64,000 bases of DNA. Source: Pantoea sp. Eser. GTDB lineage: Bacteria; Pseudomonadota; Gammaproteobacteria; Enterobacterales; Enterobacteriaceae. The position numbers and the translations under genes were made by a program. The notes below the pieces were generated by a model, which saw only the letters and a list, made by a program, of their open reading frames with translations, was not told where the DNA came from and ran no database searches. The DNA is taken from contig SZZY01000002.1 of assembly GCA_009830035.1 (NCBI GenBank), positions 124,001 through 188,000 of the forward strand, in the 5' to 3' direction. This document shows, piece after piece, positions 32,767-43,457 of this stretch (its first letter is position 1; each line of letters opens with the position of its first letter).

Positions 32767-33405
32767 ATGTATATCAAACTTGCAATAGACAAAATTCCTA
32801 GAGGCATGATGTTGATTCCGCTGTTTATCGGCGCGCTCTGTCATACCTTCTCTCCCGGTGCCGGGAAGTACTTTGGCTCCTTCACCAACGGTTTAATGAC
32901 CGGCACCGTGCCGATTCTGGCGGTGTGGTTTTTCTGTATGGGGGCGTCGATCAAGCTAAGCGCCACCGGCACGCTGGTGCTGACCAAAATTGCGGTTGCC
33001 TGGGTCGTGGCGGCCATTGCGTCGCGCGTGATGCCGAAGAACAGGGTTGAGGTTGGCATGTTTGCCGGTTTATCTACCCTGGCGCTAGTGGCGGCGATGG
33101 ACATGACCAACGGCGGACTCTACGCGTCGATCATGCAGCAATAAGGTTCAAAAGAGGAAGCGGGCGCATTTGTGCTGATGTCGCTTGAGTTCTTCGGCAA
33201 AGCGGTGCATACCCTGATCCCGTTCTTCGCGTTTGCGCTGGGTAACACTATCAATCTGGCGGTGATCATCATTACTGGCATCCCGCTGATTCTTACCGAT
33301 CGGCTGATTGGCGGCGGTGACGGCACGGCGGGCGTGGCCGCGCCGGTGCTGATTGCTGAAATGCTGCCGCAGTTTAAAGCGGTTGCGCCAGCGGCAACGG
33401 CGCTG
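32767..33405 (+). pseudogene. kdgT: 2-keto-3-deoxygluconate permease, nonsense and multiple deletions
   Basis: Starts [20 protein letters not shown] and follows KdgT, a proton symporter for the pectin product KDG, through [20 protein letters not shown] sequence to IMQQ. A TAA at 33142-33144 then replaces a Tyr codon. Beyond it the same frame continues ([13 protein letters not shown]) but several blocks known from E. coli KdgT are missing: after SATGT, after MSLE (about 60 residues), before VIIITGIPL, and before PVLIAEML. All keep the frame and lie at short sequence repeats. The gene ends at PAATAL, where it runs into antisense cstA. Non-functional. Confidence 0.85.
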
Positions 33406-34629
33406 AGAGCCTTCACCCACGTCGCGGGCAATGCCGCTCAGCATTTCCGGCGTGACCACAAAGCCCCAGCCGTTGACCACCTGTGAGGCGCTCTCAACGG
33501 TGGTGCCGATGCGCCATGATCGCCACGAATGACTCCATCAGCATCGCGCCGTAACCAATGAAGCGGATATGACTTTCACGCTCCACCAGTTTCGGCGTGG
33601 TGCCGCTCGACACCAGCGCATGGAAGCCGGAGATGGCACCGCAGGCGATCGTGATAAACAGGAACGGGAACATTGCGCCGGAGAAGACCGGGCCGCTGCC
33701 GTCGATAAATTTGGTCACCGCCGGCATTTTCATCTCTGGCATAGCAAACACGATGCCAATCGCCAGCCCGACAATTACGCCAATTTTGAGGAAGGTTGAC
33801 AAATAATCACGCGGGGCCGGCAGGACCGAGGCAATGAAGCCGTAAATCACCAATACCCAGGTGAGCGAGGTGCCTTTCAGAGTGAAAAACGGCCCCCGGT
33901 AAGGATGCTGCGCCACGTCACCGCCATAGATGATCGCCGCCATCATCAGCACAAAACCGATCAGCGACACTTCAGCGATTTTTCCGGGACGGATAAAGCG
34001 CATGTAAACGACCATAAACAGCGCGATAGGAATGGTGGCGGCGATGGTGAACAGGCCCCACGGGCTGTTGGCTAACGGCTTAACCACCACCAGAGCCAGT
34101 GCCGACAGAATGATGATCATCACGCCGAGCGCGCCGAGCATGGTCACCACACTGGCAAAGGCACCCAGTTCCTGACGTGCCATCTCGCCCAGCGAGCGGC
34201 CATCACGGCGGGTAGAGATAAACAGGATCAGGAAGTCCTGTACCTCACCGGCCAGCATCACCCCGACAGAATCCAGATGGTGCCGGGCAGGAACCCCATT
34301 TGTGCCGCCAGAATCGGCCCGACCAGCGGACCGGCTCCGGCAATGGCCGCGAAGTAGTGACCAAACAGCACCCACTTGTTGGTCGGCACATAATCGAGAC
34401 CGTCATTCAGCCGCTCGGCGGGCGTCAGGCGGCGGTCATCCAGTTCAAAAATATTGCGGGCAATAAACAGGCTGTAAAAGCGATAGGCGATGCTGTAGCA
34501 GGCAACCGCCGCAATCACCAGCCAGACTGCGTTGACGTGTTCGCCGCGGCTGAGTGCCAGCATAGCGAAAGCGCCCGCGCCGATTAACGTCACCACTAAC
34601 CAGATCGCGCCGGTTTTGACGTTTTTCAT
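33406..34629 (-). pseudogene. cstA: CstA/BtsT family pyruvate/peptide transporter, truncated
   Basis: Start at 34629 (MKNVKTGAIWLVVTLIGAGA). The membrane protein follows CstA through GLDYVPTNKWVLFGHYFAAIAGAGPLVGP. One G is lost near 34265 (ILVGVM frame), then VQDFLILFISTRRDGRSLGEMARQ continues. Five residues are missing at VLP-APRDYL. After MLMESFVAIMA a deletion shifts the frame, and sequence resumes as [14 protein letters not shown] to GEGS, where it meets the kdgT remnant. More than a third of a roughly 700-residue, many-helix carrier is missing. Non-functional. CstA and BtsT (YjiY) are close relatives; I cannot tell which. Confidence 0.85.
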
Positions 34630-34777
34630 GACTAACTCCTTGTGAGGATCGAGAGAGATGCGATCGAAAACAACGAGTCAAACTTAATGTAATGGAATGT
34701 AAGTGAAAGTTAATCGATGAAGAAGTGTGAAGCGGGGTACAAATTTAACATTTTTGCAAAGCAGAGGCGGCGGGAAG

Positions 34778-34805
34778 TGACGGGATAATCAGCGTTATCC
34801 CGTCA
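34778..34805. repeat. Perfect inverted repeat downstream of rnb
   Basis: TGACGGGATAA and TTATCCCGTCA form an 11-bp perfect stem around a six-base loop, just beyond the rnb stop. Without a T run on either side it is more likely an mRNA-stabilising hairpin than a classical terminator. Confidence 0.7.
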
Positions 34806-34815
34806 GATTTCAGAC

Positions 34816-36750
34816 TTAAACGGCGGGGCGAGCCACCACGCTGCGGGTTTCCATCCGGACTTCCGCAATGGTCACGTCGATAACGTCAGTGACACGGTAA
34901 ACCACTTCGCCTTTGATCTGCACGGTGCCATTTTCCTGGCTGCAGACCAGCTCGTCACGTACTGCGTGGATGAACGGGGCCGGGATAAACGCTACCGCGC
35001 CGAACTCCAGCAGGCGCACCCGCATACCGCCGCGCGATACGTCGATGATCTCGGCGCTGAAGCGACGATCGGTCGCCGCGAACGGTGCCAAGTAGCGGGC
35101 ATAGAGCCAGTCACCGACATTGCGCTCCGCCATGCGGTTGAGGCGACGACGTTCACTCATGGTGACGGTGAGCGCTTCATCCGGACGGGCGATCTGATCG
35201 CCACGAATGATCGCTTTCAGCAGGCGATGGTTGATCATATCGCCAAACTTACGAATCGGTGAGGTCCAGGTGGCGTAGGCTTCAAGGCCGAGACCAAAGT
35301 GCGGGCCCGGCTCGGTGCTGATCTCAGCAAAGGTCTGGAAGCGACGGATGCGGCTGTCGAGGAACTGCGTCGGCTGGGCATCCAGCTCACGGCGCAGCAC
35401 GCGGAAACCTTCCAGCGTGGTAATCGCCTGGGCATCAACGCTGATACCGTGGTTAGCCAGTACGGCGGCTGCCTGTTCGGCATTGGTGCTATCGAAACCG
35501 GCATGCACGTTGTAGATACCGAAACCGAGCGTATCACGCAGCACTTTGGCCGCGCAGACGTTAGCCAGAATCATCGACTCTTCAACGATACGGTTGGCGA
35601 TGCGGGGAGGTTCAGCCACGATCTCCAGCACTTCGCCTTTCTCACCCAGCAGGAAGCGGTAGTCAGGGCGATCTTTGAACACCAGCGCATGGGTCTGACG
35701 CCATTCGCTGCGTGCCAGACAGAGGCGGTGCAGCAGACGGATTTGCTCAGCAATCGCCTCGCTTTCCGGCTGCCAGTCGCCGCTGTTTTCCAGCCAGTCA
35801 GACACGTCGTCATACGCCAGTTTGGCTTTGGACTCGATCCAGGCAGCAAAGAACTGCGGATCATCAGCCAGGCTGCCATCCGGGATGACGGTGACGCGGC
35901 AGGCCAGCGCCGGACGACGCGCATGCGGACGCAGCGAGCAGACGTCATCAGAAAGCTGACGCGGCAGCATCGGAATATTAAAGCCCGGCAGATAGTTGGT
36001 GAAGGCACGCTGCGCCGCCAGTTTATCCAGCTGGCTGCCTTCTGGCACGTAGGCGGTGGGATCGGCGATAGCCACGGTCAGGCGCAACGCGCCATCTTCC
36101 AGCGCTTCAACGTATAGCGCATCATCCATATCTTCGGTGCTGGCGCTGTCGATGGTGACGAAATCCAACGCGGTCAGATCTTCACGCGTCAGGTTTTCAT
36201 CCAGCATCTCGCCAAAGCTGACATCAGGCGCTTCACGCTCAAGGTTATGACGCGACAGCGTCACCCACCATGGCGCGAGGTGATCGTCAGCTTTGACAAT
36301 GAAATCGGTCAGTTCGGCATAAAAACCGCGAACGCCTTTCAGCGGATGGCGGCGCATCTCAGCGACGGCCCAGTCGCCATTCTCAAACTCATGCGTCAGT
36401 CCACGCACCGGACGACATTGAATGGCGTCCTTCAGCAGCGGATGATCCGGCACGATGGACAGGCGATCGTCTTTTTTCTGTACCCTGCCAACAAAGCGGC
36501 TCAGGAACGGCTCAACCAGCGTTTCTGGCTCAGCGCTTTCACGATCTTTATCGCTGTGGATCACAGCAACGATACGGTCACCGTGCATCACTTTCTTCAT
36601 CTGCGGCGGCGGGATGAAGTAGCTTTTTTGTGCATCGACTTCCAGGAAGCCGAAGCCTTTTTCGGTGCCTTTAACGACGCCTTCAGCGCGAGGCGTTTGC
36701 GAGTGGAGCTTCTCTTTCAGCTGCGCGAGCAGCGGGTTATCCTGGAACAT
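34816..36750 (-). CDS. rnb: Ribonuclease II
   Basis: 644 residues, the E. coli length. A hydrolytic 3'-5' exoribonuclease. Cold-shock domains (residues 1-170, [26 protein letters not shown]) are followed by the RNB catalytic domain with the four metal-binding Asp around [14 protein letters not shown], then [14 protein letters not shown], and a C-terminal S1 domain ([14 protein letters not shown]). Start set at 36750 (MFQDNPLL); the frame is open upstream but without family similarity. Intact. Confidence 0.96.
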   Translation of the reverse strand: MFQDNPLLAQLKEKLHSQTPRAEGVVKGTEKGFGFLEVDAQKSYFIPPPQMKKVMHGDRIVAVIHSDKDRESAEPETLVEPFLSRFVGRVQKKDDRLSIVPDHPLLKDAIQCRPVRGLTHEFENGDWAVAEMRRHPLKGVRGFYAELTDFIVKADDHLAPWWVTLSRHNLEREAPDVSFGEMLDENLTREDLTALDFVTIDSASTEDMDDALYVEALEDGALRLTVAIADPTAYVPEGSQLDKLAAQRAFTNYLPGFNIPMLPRQLSDDVCSLRPHARRPALACRVTVIPDGSLADDPQFFAAWIESKAKLAYDDVSDWLENSGDWQPESEAIAEQIRLLHRLCLARSEWRQTHALVFKDRPDYRFLLGEKGEVLEIVAEPPRIANRIVEESMILANVCAAKVLRDTLGFGIYNVHAGFDSTNAEQAAAVLANHGISVDAQAITTLEGFRVLRRELDAQPTQFLDSRIRRFQTFAEISTEPGPHFGLGLEAYATWTSPIRKFGDMINHRLLKAIIRGDQIARPDEALTVTMSERRRLNRMAERNVGDWLYARYLAPFAATDRRFSAEIIDVSRGGMRVRLLEFGAVAFIPAPFIHAVRDELVCSQENGTVQIKGEVVYRVTDVIDVTIAEVRMETRSVVARPAV

Positions 36751-36817
36751 AATTTTTACGTTTCGTGGCCTATTAGCGGCTGACAGTTTTACGCGAATCG
36801 ACGCCGCGCGGCAAGGC

Positions 36818-36842
36818 AAAAAGCCGGACAAGCCGGCTTTTT
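36818..36842 (-). terminator. Terminator of the FdhF/YdeP-type gene
   Basis: AAAAAGCCGG-ACAAG-CCGGCTTTTT lies between the end of the 36865-39168 gene and the rnb start. Confidence 0.82.
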
Positions 36843-36864
36843 AGGGGAGGAGAACTGACCGCGA

Positions 36865-39168
36865 TCAGGCAATGCGTTGGTCGGCCAGCGCCGACGACAG
36901 TTCAAGTTTAACCGGCACCGATTTCGAGGTCGGCGTACCGCTGCCATCGCCAAAGCTGTTCAGCGGCACCAGCGGGTTAGTTTCCGGATAGTAGGCCGCC
37001 AGATTGCCGCGTGGAATATTGTACGGCACCAGTTTGAATCCGCTGACGCGGCGGGTGATGCCATCATTCCACAGCGTTTCAATATCGACATTTTGGCCTT
37101 CCGTGAAGCCTAAATCCGCCATGTCGTCCGGGTTGATAAACACCACTTCACGCTGACCAAACACCCCGCGATAACGGTCATCAAGGCCGTAAATGGTGGT
37201 GTTGTACTGGTCGTGTGAACGCAGGGTCTGCAGGGTGAACGGCACTTCCTGATCCAGATTCGGGAACAGCGAGGCCGGCAGAGCCGCGGCGCTGAACTCG
37301 GCTTTGCCACTGGCGGTATTGAAGCGCAGTTCCGCCGCTGCGTTACCGAGGTAGAAGCCGCCCGGGATATCGCATTTAGCGTTAAAGTCAGCAAAGCCAG
37401 GAATGGTGGCCGCGATGTGCTCGCGGATCAGGTTGTAATCGCCTGCCAGCTCCAGCCATTTCACTTTATCATCACCCAGCACCGCATGGGCGATACCGGC
37501 CACAATCGCGGTTTCAGAACGCTGAGTCTCTGCCAGCGGAATACCAATCCCTTCAGAGGAGTGCACCATACTGAATGAATCTTCCACCGTGATTAACTGG
37601 TTGCCGGTGGCCTGACTGTCACGCTCGGTACGGCCCAGCGTCGGCAGGATCAGCCCTTCGTGACCCGGCACCAGATGGCTGCGGTTCAGTTTGGTGCTGA
37701 TGTGAACCGTCAGTCCACAGCGTGACAAGGCTTCTTCAGTACGCGGCGAGTCCGGCGCAGCGGCGGCCAGGTTACCACCCAGTGCGATCAGCACTTTCAC
37801 TTCGTCACGCAGCATCGCATTCAGCGCTTCAACGGTGTTGTGACCATGCGCGCGTGGTGGTTCAAAGTTGAAGTGGTTACCCAGCGCATCAAGAAACGCC
37901 TGCGACGGCTTCTCATCAATCCCCATGGTGCGGTTGCCCTGCACGTTACTGTGGCCACGAACCGGGCACAGGCCGGCGCCTTTTTTGCCCAGCTGGCCGA
38001 ACAGCAGCTGCAGATTGGTGATTTCACGCACCGTATCAACCGAATGCTTATGCTGGGTAATGCCCATCGCCCAGGTGCAGATCACACGGTCGGCACTCTG
38101 GTAAATCGCCGCGGCTTCGCGGATTTGCGCCTGAGTCAGCCCCGACTGCGCCACAATCTGCATCCAGTCGGTATTATCGACGGCCTCAATATAAGCTTCG
38201 ATGCCGTTGGTTTTTGCATTGATAAAGGTCTGATCGAACAGGCCGCTTTCACCGGCGGCCAGACGGGCGCGATGGGTTTCCAGCAGGCATTTCACCATGC
38301 CGCGCACCGCAGCCATATCGCCGCCGAGGTTAGGCTGGTAATAGGAGGAGCTGATGGTGCCCGCCGTCGAGGTCACCACTTCCAGCGGTTTTTGCGGATC
38401 GGCAAAACGTTCCAGCCCGCGCTCACGCAGGGTATTAAAGGTGACAATTTTCGCGCCGTGGTCGGCGGCATGACGCAGGCTGTGCAGCATGCGCGGATGG
38501 TTAGTGCCGGGGTTCTGACCGAAGACGAAAATGGCATCCGTATGGTCAAAGTCATCCAGACGAATGGTGCCTTTGCCGACGCCGATACTGCGCTTCAGGC
38601 CGGTCCCGCTCGCTTCATGGCACATGTTGGAGCAGTCAGGGAAGTTGTTGGTGCCCATCAGGCGGCCAAACAACTGATAGAGCCACGACGCTTCATTACT
38701 GGCGCGACCGGAAGTGTAGAGCTCCATCTGGTCCGGGTTGTCCATCGACTTAATGTGGCGGGCGATCAATGCAAACGCATCATCCCAGCTTATCGGCTCA
38801 TAGTGGTCGGTTTCGGCGTTGTAGCGCAGCGGATGAGTCAGACGACCCTGATATTCGAGAAAATAGTCGCTCTGGGTATAGAGCGTGGTCACGCTGTGAC
38901 GGGCAAAAAATTCACTGTCGACTACCCGGCGGGTCGCTTCCCAGGTCACCGCTTTGGCACCGTTTTCGCAGAAGCTGAAGGTACTTTTATTGTCATCGCC
39001 CCAGGCGCAGCCCGGACAGTCAAAACCGCGAGCTTTATTCATGCGCATCAGGTTGCGCATATTTTTCAGGGCCGCTTTGCTGTCAAGAACGAAACGCGTG
39101 GTGGCTTCCAGTGAACCCCAGCCGCCCGCAGCCGCGCGATAGGGTTTGATTTGGCGTTTAAATTTCAT
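36865..39168 (-). CDS. FdhF/YdeP family molybdopterin oxidoreductase
   Basis: 767 residues, of the formate-dehydrogenase-like superfamily (bis-MGD cofactor). It opens with KPYRAAAGGWGSLEATTRFV; the Cys motif FDCPGCAWGDD is at about residues 49-59. FGQNPGTNHPRML and GLCPVRGHSNVQGNRTMGI fit the family. E. coli YdeP contributes to acid resistance; substrate and partner here are unknown. No FdhD/Tat signal is visible, so it is probably cytosolic. It is one of few intact genes in this accessory stretch. Intact. Confidence 0.87.
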   Translation of the reverse strand: MKFKRQIKPYRAAAGGWGSLEATTRFVLDSKAALKNMRNLMRMNKARGFDCPGCAWGDDNKSTFSFCENGAKAVTWEATRRVVDSEFFARHSVTTLYTQSDYFLEYQGRLTHPLRYNAETDHYEPISWDDAFALIARHIKSMDNPDQMELYTSGRASNEASWLYQLFGRLMGTNNFPDCSNMCHEASGTGLKRSIGVGKGTIRLDDFDHTDAIFVFGQNPGTNHPRMLHSLRHAADHGAKIVTFNTLRERGLERFADPQKPLEVVTSTAGTISSSYYQPNLGGDMAAVRGMVKCLLETHRARLAAGESGLFDQTFINAKTNGIEAYIEAVDNTDWMQIVAQSGLTQAQIREAAAIYQSADRVICTWAMGITQHKHSVDTVREITNLQLLFGQLGKKGAGLCPVRGHSNVQGNRTMGIDEKPSQAFLDALGNHFNFEPPRAHGHNTVEALNAMLRDEVKVLIALGGNLAAAAPDSPRTEEALSRCGLTVHISTKLNRSHLVPGHEGLILPTLGRTERDSQATGNQLITVEDSFSMVHSSEGIGIPLAETQRSETAIVAGIAHAVLGDDKVKWLELAGDYNLIREHIAATIPGFADFNAKCDIPGGFYLGNAAAELRFNTASGKAEFSAAALPASLFPNLDQEVPFTLQTLRSHDQYNTTIYGLDDRYRGVFGQREVVFINPDDMADLGFTEGQNVDIETLWNDGITRRVSGFKLVPYNIPRGNLAAYYPETNPLVPLNSFGDGSGTPTSKSVPVKLELSSALADQRIA

Positions 39169-39430
39169 ATTGAGTCCAGGCTTTTTTATAGTAGGAAGTA
39201 TTGTATATAGTTTGTTATCAGGTTATGGCCTGATGGTGAAGTGGAGTGTGCAATTATCATCAAACCTTGTCTAATTGATTGACTTAATGGTGCGATAGCT
39301 GCCGTTTATCATGCATCGGCCAGCATTGTGCTGCTGCTCAAATTTTACTCGCCTGTAACCAGCCGATAACGGGAGTTCTTTTTACAACGTGCTAATACTT
39401 GCTGTTCATAACAGAAGAGGGCGCGACTCG

Positions 39431-40558
39431 ATGAAACAGCTGACCAGCCAAATTCATGCATTCGGCAAAGCGTTAATGATGCCAATCTCGGTGATCGCCG
39501 CGGCGGGGATCTTTCTCGGGCTGGCGGCGGCAATAATCACCGGCGATGCCTTTGCACAGATGCAGGTGCCGCAGTTAATTATCGGCTTTATTCGCAAGGT
39601 GGCGGGGGCGCTGTTCGTTAACCTGCCGGTGTTCTTTGCGGTTGCCGGCGCCATCGGACTGGCAAAGGCGGAAAAACCGACCGCCGCCTTTGCCGCCGTT
39701 ATTGGCTACACCGCCATGAACGTCGGCATCAACGCCACGCTGGCGGCCAAGGGCATCACGGCGGCCACCACCACGCCGCAGGCGTTACAGCAGGCCGGGC
39801 TGGACCAGACTACCGCCATGATGACCTCTGCGGAATATATCGAGATGCTGGGCGTCTTCACCTACAACATGAGCGTGCCGGGCGGGGTGATTGCCGGGCT
39901 GGCGACGGTAGCGCTACATAATCGCTTTTATACCCAGCAACTGCCAACGGCGATCAGTTTCTTCGGCGGGCGACGCTTTGTGCCAATTGTTACCGTGGTC
40001 CGTCTGCCAATGATTGGGGTGCTGCTGGCGATGATTTGGCCGACCATCGGCAACGGCATTGCGTGGATTAGCCAGATGATCGGCAAAAGTGGTCAGTACG
40101 GCGCTTTTCTGCTCGGAGCGTTTGAACGCATCCTGATCCCAACCGGCCTGCACCATAATCCTCAATGAAACCGTGCGCTTTACGCCGATTGGCGGTATGG
40201 CAATTGCTGACGGGCAGACCATTGTCGGCGCGCTGAATATTTTCAACACCTCACTGACCCATCCGGGGCTGATCCCGGACGATACGTTGCGCACCGCCAC
40301 CCAGTTTCTGGCGCAGGGCGAAATTCCGGTAATGATGTTTGGCCTGCCGGCGGCCGCGCTGGCGATCTACCACACTCCACGGCCCGAGCAGACGAACGCA
40401 CTCAGGTGATCATCAGCGGGCTGGGCGGGCAGGCCAATATCGAGGATGTCGATTGCTGCTTCACCCGGCTGCGGGTGCGGGTAAAAGATATGAAAGAAGT
40501 GGTCGATCAAACCCTGCTGAGCACCGGTGCCAACGGCGTAAAGTCTGGCTTATTGTAA
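39431..40558 (+). pseudogene. PTS sugar transporter EIIBC, frameshift and internal deletion
   Basis: MKQLTSQIHAFGKALMMPISVIAAAGIFLGL begins a PTS EIIC domain of the glucose/alpha-glucoside (MalX/GlvC-like) superfamily. It reads to AFERILIPTGLHH, where one extra A near 40155 shifts the frame. The next frame reads FTPIGGMAIADGQTIVGALNIF to FGLPAAALAIYHTPRPEQ. A deletion then removes the second half of EIIC. A part EIIB domain follows: GLGGQANIEDVDCCFTRLRV, with the phospho-Cys pair at DCCFTR. It ends early. The sugar cannot be read from sequence. Non-functional. Confidence 0.78.
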
Positions 40559-40637
40559 CTAAAAAAAGCCGTACCCTAATGGGGTTGCATTTCAGGCCGA
40601 TATAGCTATTAATCCTTTTACACTTTGGAACGTTGCT

Positions 40638-42148
40638 ATGTCGTTAAAAAAATCCTCTCTGCTGATCTTCTCTTTCCTGCTGGCGCTATTTCTCACCAGC
40701 GTGGCCATCAGTACCTAGCTGCTGATTCATAGCAATCAGTCGTTAAATGCGGTTAATAAAGAGATCCGCGTGGTGCTGTCGGTCATCGACCCGATTAACC
40801 ACAGCCGGACGCTGCGCGTGCGTCTGATGGAATAAATGAAAGAGATTGAGGGCAGCGAGGCGAATAATCCGGCTGCCTTAGAGAGCGTAAGGACCGTTGC
40901 CGGTAAAGCTGATGCCGCCTTTTACGCCTATATGAACGCGCCGCGCCTGCCGGGTGAAGACGCAGAGGCCGATGCCTATCGCCAGGCTTATCAGGCTTAC
41001 CGCCAGCAGGGACTTCAGCCGTTGATTGAGGCCGCTGAAGCGCACGATCAGCTACGGTTCAAAAACCAGATCGCCAACGTGGTGCGGCTGGATCGACAGT
41101 ATGAAATTATCCTCGATCCGGTACTGGCCCAGCATGAAGCCTATGCGAAAAAGCTCAACATCGATGCGCAAAGCCACTTCACCTCGGGGATCACTCTGCT
41201 GGCTATCTTTGGCATTCTGTTCTTTGCCATCATCATGGCGATCTATCTGTTCATGAAGCGTTATGTGCTGTCGCCGCTTAACGATGCGCAGGCGCACTGT
41301 AAGCTGATTGCCGCCGGTGTGCTTGATAGTGCGGTGCCGGTGAAAGCCGGTTCCCGTAGCGAAATCCAGCAGCTGATGGCGCTGATGGCGTCGCTGGAGC
41401 AGATGCGTAGCGCCCTGACCGCGATTATCCTGCAGGTGCGTGACTCCACCCGTTCGGTCTCTGGCGCGTCACAGGAGATCGCCGCCGGCAATATCGATCT
41501 GGCGTCGCGCACCGAACAGCAGGCAGCGGCGCTGACCGAGACTGCCGCCAGCATGGAGCAGCTGGGCGCCACGGTAAAACAGAATACCGAGAATGTGTTT
41601 GAAGCCTGCCGCCTGACCAGTGAAGCGGTCAAAAATGCCGAAAGCGGTGAGAAAGTGTCGCAGGAAGTGGTGGTATCAGATGGAGCTGATTAACGCCAGC
41701 TCGAAGAAGATTGAAGAGAATCACTACCGTGATCGACAGTATCGCCTTCCAGACCAACATCCTTGCGCTGAATGCGGCGGTTGAAGCGGCCAGAGCCGGT
41801 GAACAGGGGCGCGGTTTTGCGGTGGTGGCAGGTGAGGTGCGCAACCTGGCGCAGCGCCGTGGCGGCGAAAGAGATAGAAACGCTGATCGCTGAATCGGTG
41901 GCGATTATCCATGCCGGTTCCGAGATCAGGTCAGCCGCACCGGTGATGCCATGAACGCCATCATATCCTCGGTCAGCCGGGTTAATCAGCTGATGGAGCA
42001 CATCTCTACCGCATCAGACGAACAGAGTCGCGGCATCGGACAGATCGAGCAGGCGGTGACTGAGATGGACAGCGTGACGCAGCAGAACGCCGCGCTGGTG
42101 CAGTATCTGACGCAGTCGGTCTCCACCTTCCGTCTGTCAGCCAGCTAA
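40638..42148 (+). pseudogene. Methyl-accepting chemotaxis protein, nonsense and frameshifts
   Basis: It begins MSLKKSSLLIFSFLLALFLTS (first membrane segment), a Tsr/Tar-type plan with periplasmic helical domain, second membrane segment (about 41190-41250), HAMP and cytoplasmic domains. TAG at 40716-40718 (codon 27) and TAA at 40833-40835 (codon 66) interrupt the ligand domain. Frameshifts near 41690 and later split the signalling domain. The highly conserved hairpin [20 protein letters not shown] and [11 protein letters not shown] are still readable. The last part ends VSTFRLSAS. The ligand is unknown. Not functional. Confidence 0.82.
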
Positions 42149-42323
42149 CCGGCAATGCCGTCCTGGATGCAGGGCGGCATTGTGGCGGCGGCAAGCGAAC
42201 GACAGCTTCTGGCAGTTGCCTGACGTGGCGCAGGGTAAATCTGTTTTGTCTGAATCGGTAACTTGTTTGCGATAAAAAATCGGTGGATTATACCCGCAAT
42301 AATGACCCGGATTCGTAGGTTCC

Positions 42324-42645
42324 ATGCTGATTACCACTGAGGATGCACGCAGCCACAGCGCCGATAGCCGACTGGCCTGCACCCTGGCCGCGGCCGCAGG
42401 CGCGCTGAATATCGCCGCATTTGAGATTGTCGGCTTTTTCTCCGCCAGCATGACCGGCAACGTCTCATCACTGTCCGATCATCTGGCAAAAGCTAAACTC
42501 GGCGCGGGGCTGTTTTTCCTGTCGGTCGTTTGCCTGTTCATTACCGGTTCACTGATCTCAACGCTGGTGATTAATTCAGGCCGCCGCCGCAATATTTGCA
42601 CTATCTATCTATGCGTTTGTCATTCTGGCCGAAGCCAGTTTTGTC
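42324..42645 (+). pseudogene. DUF1275 (YoaK-like) membrane protein, truncated by fusion
   Basis: MLITTEDARSHSADSRLACTLAAAAGAL and the SASMTGNVSSLSDHLAKAKLG motif are typical of DUF1275 membrane proteins of about 220-250 residues. Near 42600 a one-base shift changes the frame to ALSIYAFVILAEA. At about 42643 the sequence switches into a LysR gene. The last two-thirds of the gene is missing. Confidence 0.75.
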
Positions 42646-43428
42646 ACCCAGCCGACCCTGTCGATGCGCCTGAAAAATCTGGAGCGTGAGCTGGGCCTGT
42701 CGCTGATTAACCGCAGCAATAACTTTGCCGGTTTTACGCCGGAAGCCGATCGGGTGCTGGCGTGGGCGCGGGAAATCGTCTCGGTTTACCAGGGACTGAA
42801 GCTGGAAGTGGAGTTGCTGAAACATGGGGTCAATGGCACCCTGCTACTCGGGGTAGTGCAACAGTGCAGCGTGGCGTTGCCGCTGCTGCTAAAGGCGGTG
42901 CAGGCTCGTTATCCGCAGCTTGATTACCGGATTGCGGTGCTGAGCGCCGACCAGCTGCTGGAGGCGCTCAACAGACACACCGTGGATGTCGGCATCGGTT
43001 TTTTTTAGATGGCCAACGCTGCGAGAACTCCATTTTCAGACGGCGATGCTGGCCGATCGTGGGGTCGAGGCGATCTTCCATCCCGATCATTTTCCCGACC
43101 TGGTCTCTGCAGAGCCGCTCACGCTCAGTGAACTGGCGCAGCAACCGCTTTGCTTGGCGGAACAGACGCGCTACTTTCGCCGCTATCTCGATATGGCGTT
43201 TCGCGAAGCGTCGCTGGTGCCGCGGGTTATTGTCGAAAGTGCGTCGGTGATGCAGCTGATGCAGTGCGCGCGGGTCGGGCTGGGACTGCTGGTCTCACCG
43301 GTCGGCCATCTGCTGCCTGCTTCCCAGCAGGGATTACAGTAGCGGCCGATTACGCTGCCGCGCGAAGCGGCGCTGGTGATTGCCGAGCCGGGACGCGCAA
43401 CCCCTCTGCGCAGCACTTTTTCGACTAA
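42640..43428 (+). pseudogene. LysR-family regulator, N-terminally truncated
   Basis: The reading begins within the helix-turn-helix, SFVTQPTLSMRLKNLERELGLSLINRS; the first half of the HTH is lost to the DUF1275 join. The effector domain follows to VDVGIGFF, then a T run shifts it (TAG at 43006-43008), and the remainder reads PTLRELHFQTAMLADRGV to LLPASQQGLQ. It then hits TAG at 43340-43342 and needs one more shift to reach QHFFD-TAA at 43428. The target is unknown. Confidence 0.75.
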
Positions 43429-43457
43429 GCGCGCGGGCAGTTACCGGTTTAAACGGC

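Noticed and set aside
35299..36117. 272-codon frame antisense to rnb
   Set aside because: Shadow of the conserved RNase II catalytic domain.
37840..39114. Very long open frame (424 codons) antisense to the FdhF/YdeP-type gene
   Set aside because: Antisense shadow of a conserved high-GC gene; the sense product is clearly a family member and no independent signals support the antisense frame.
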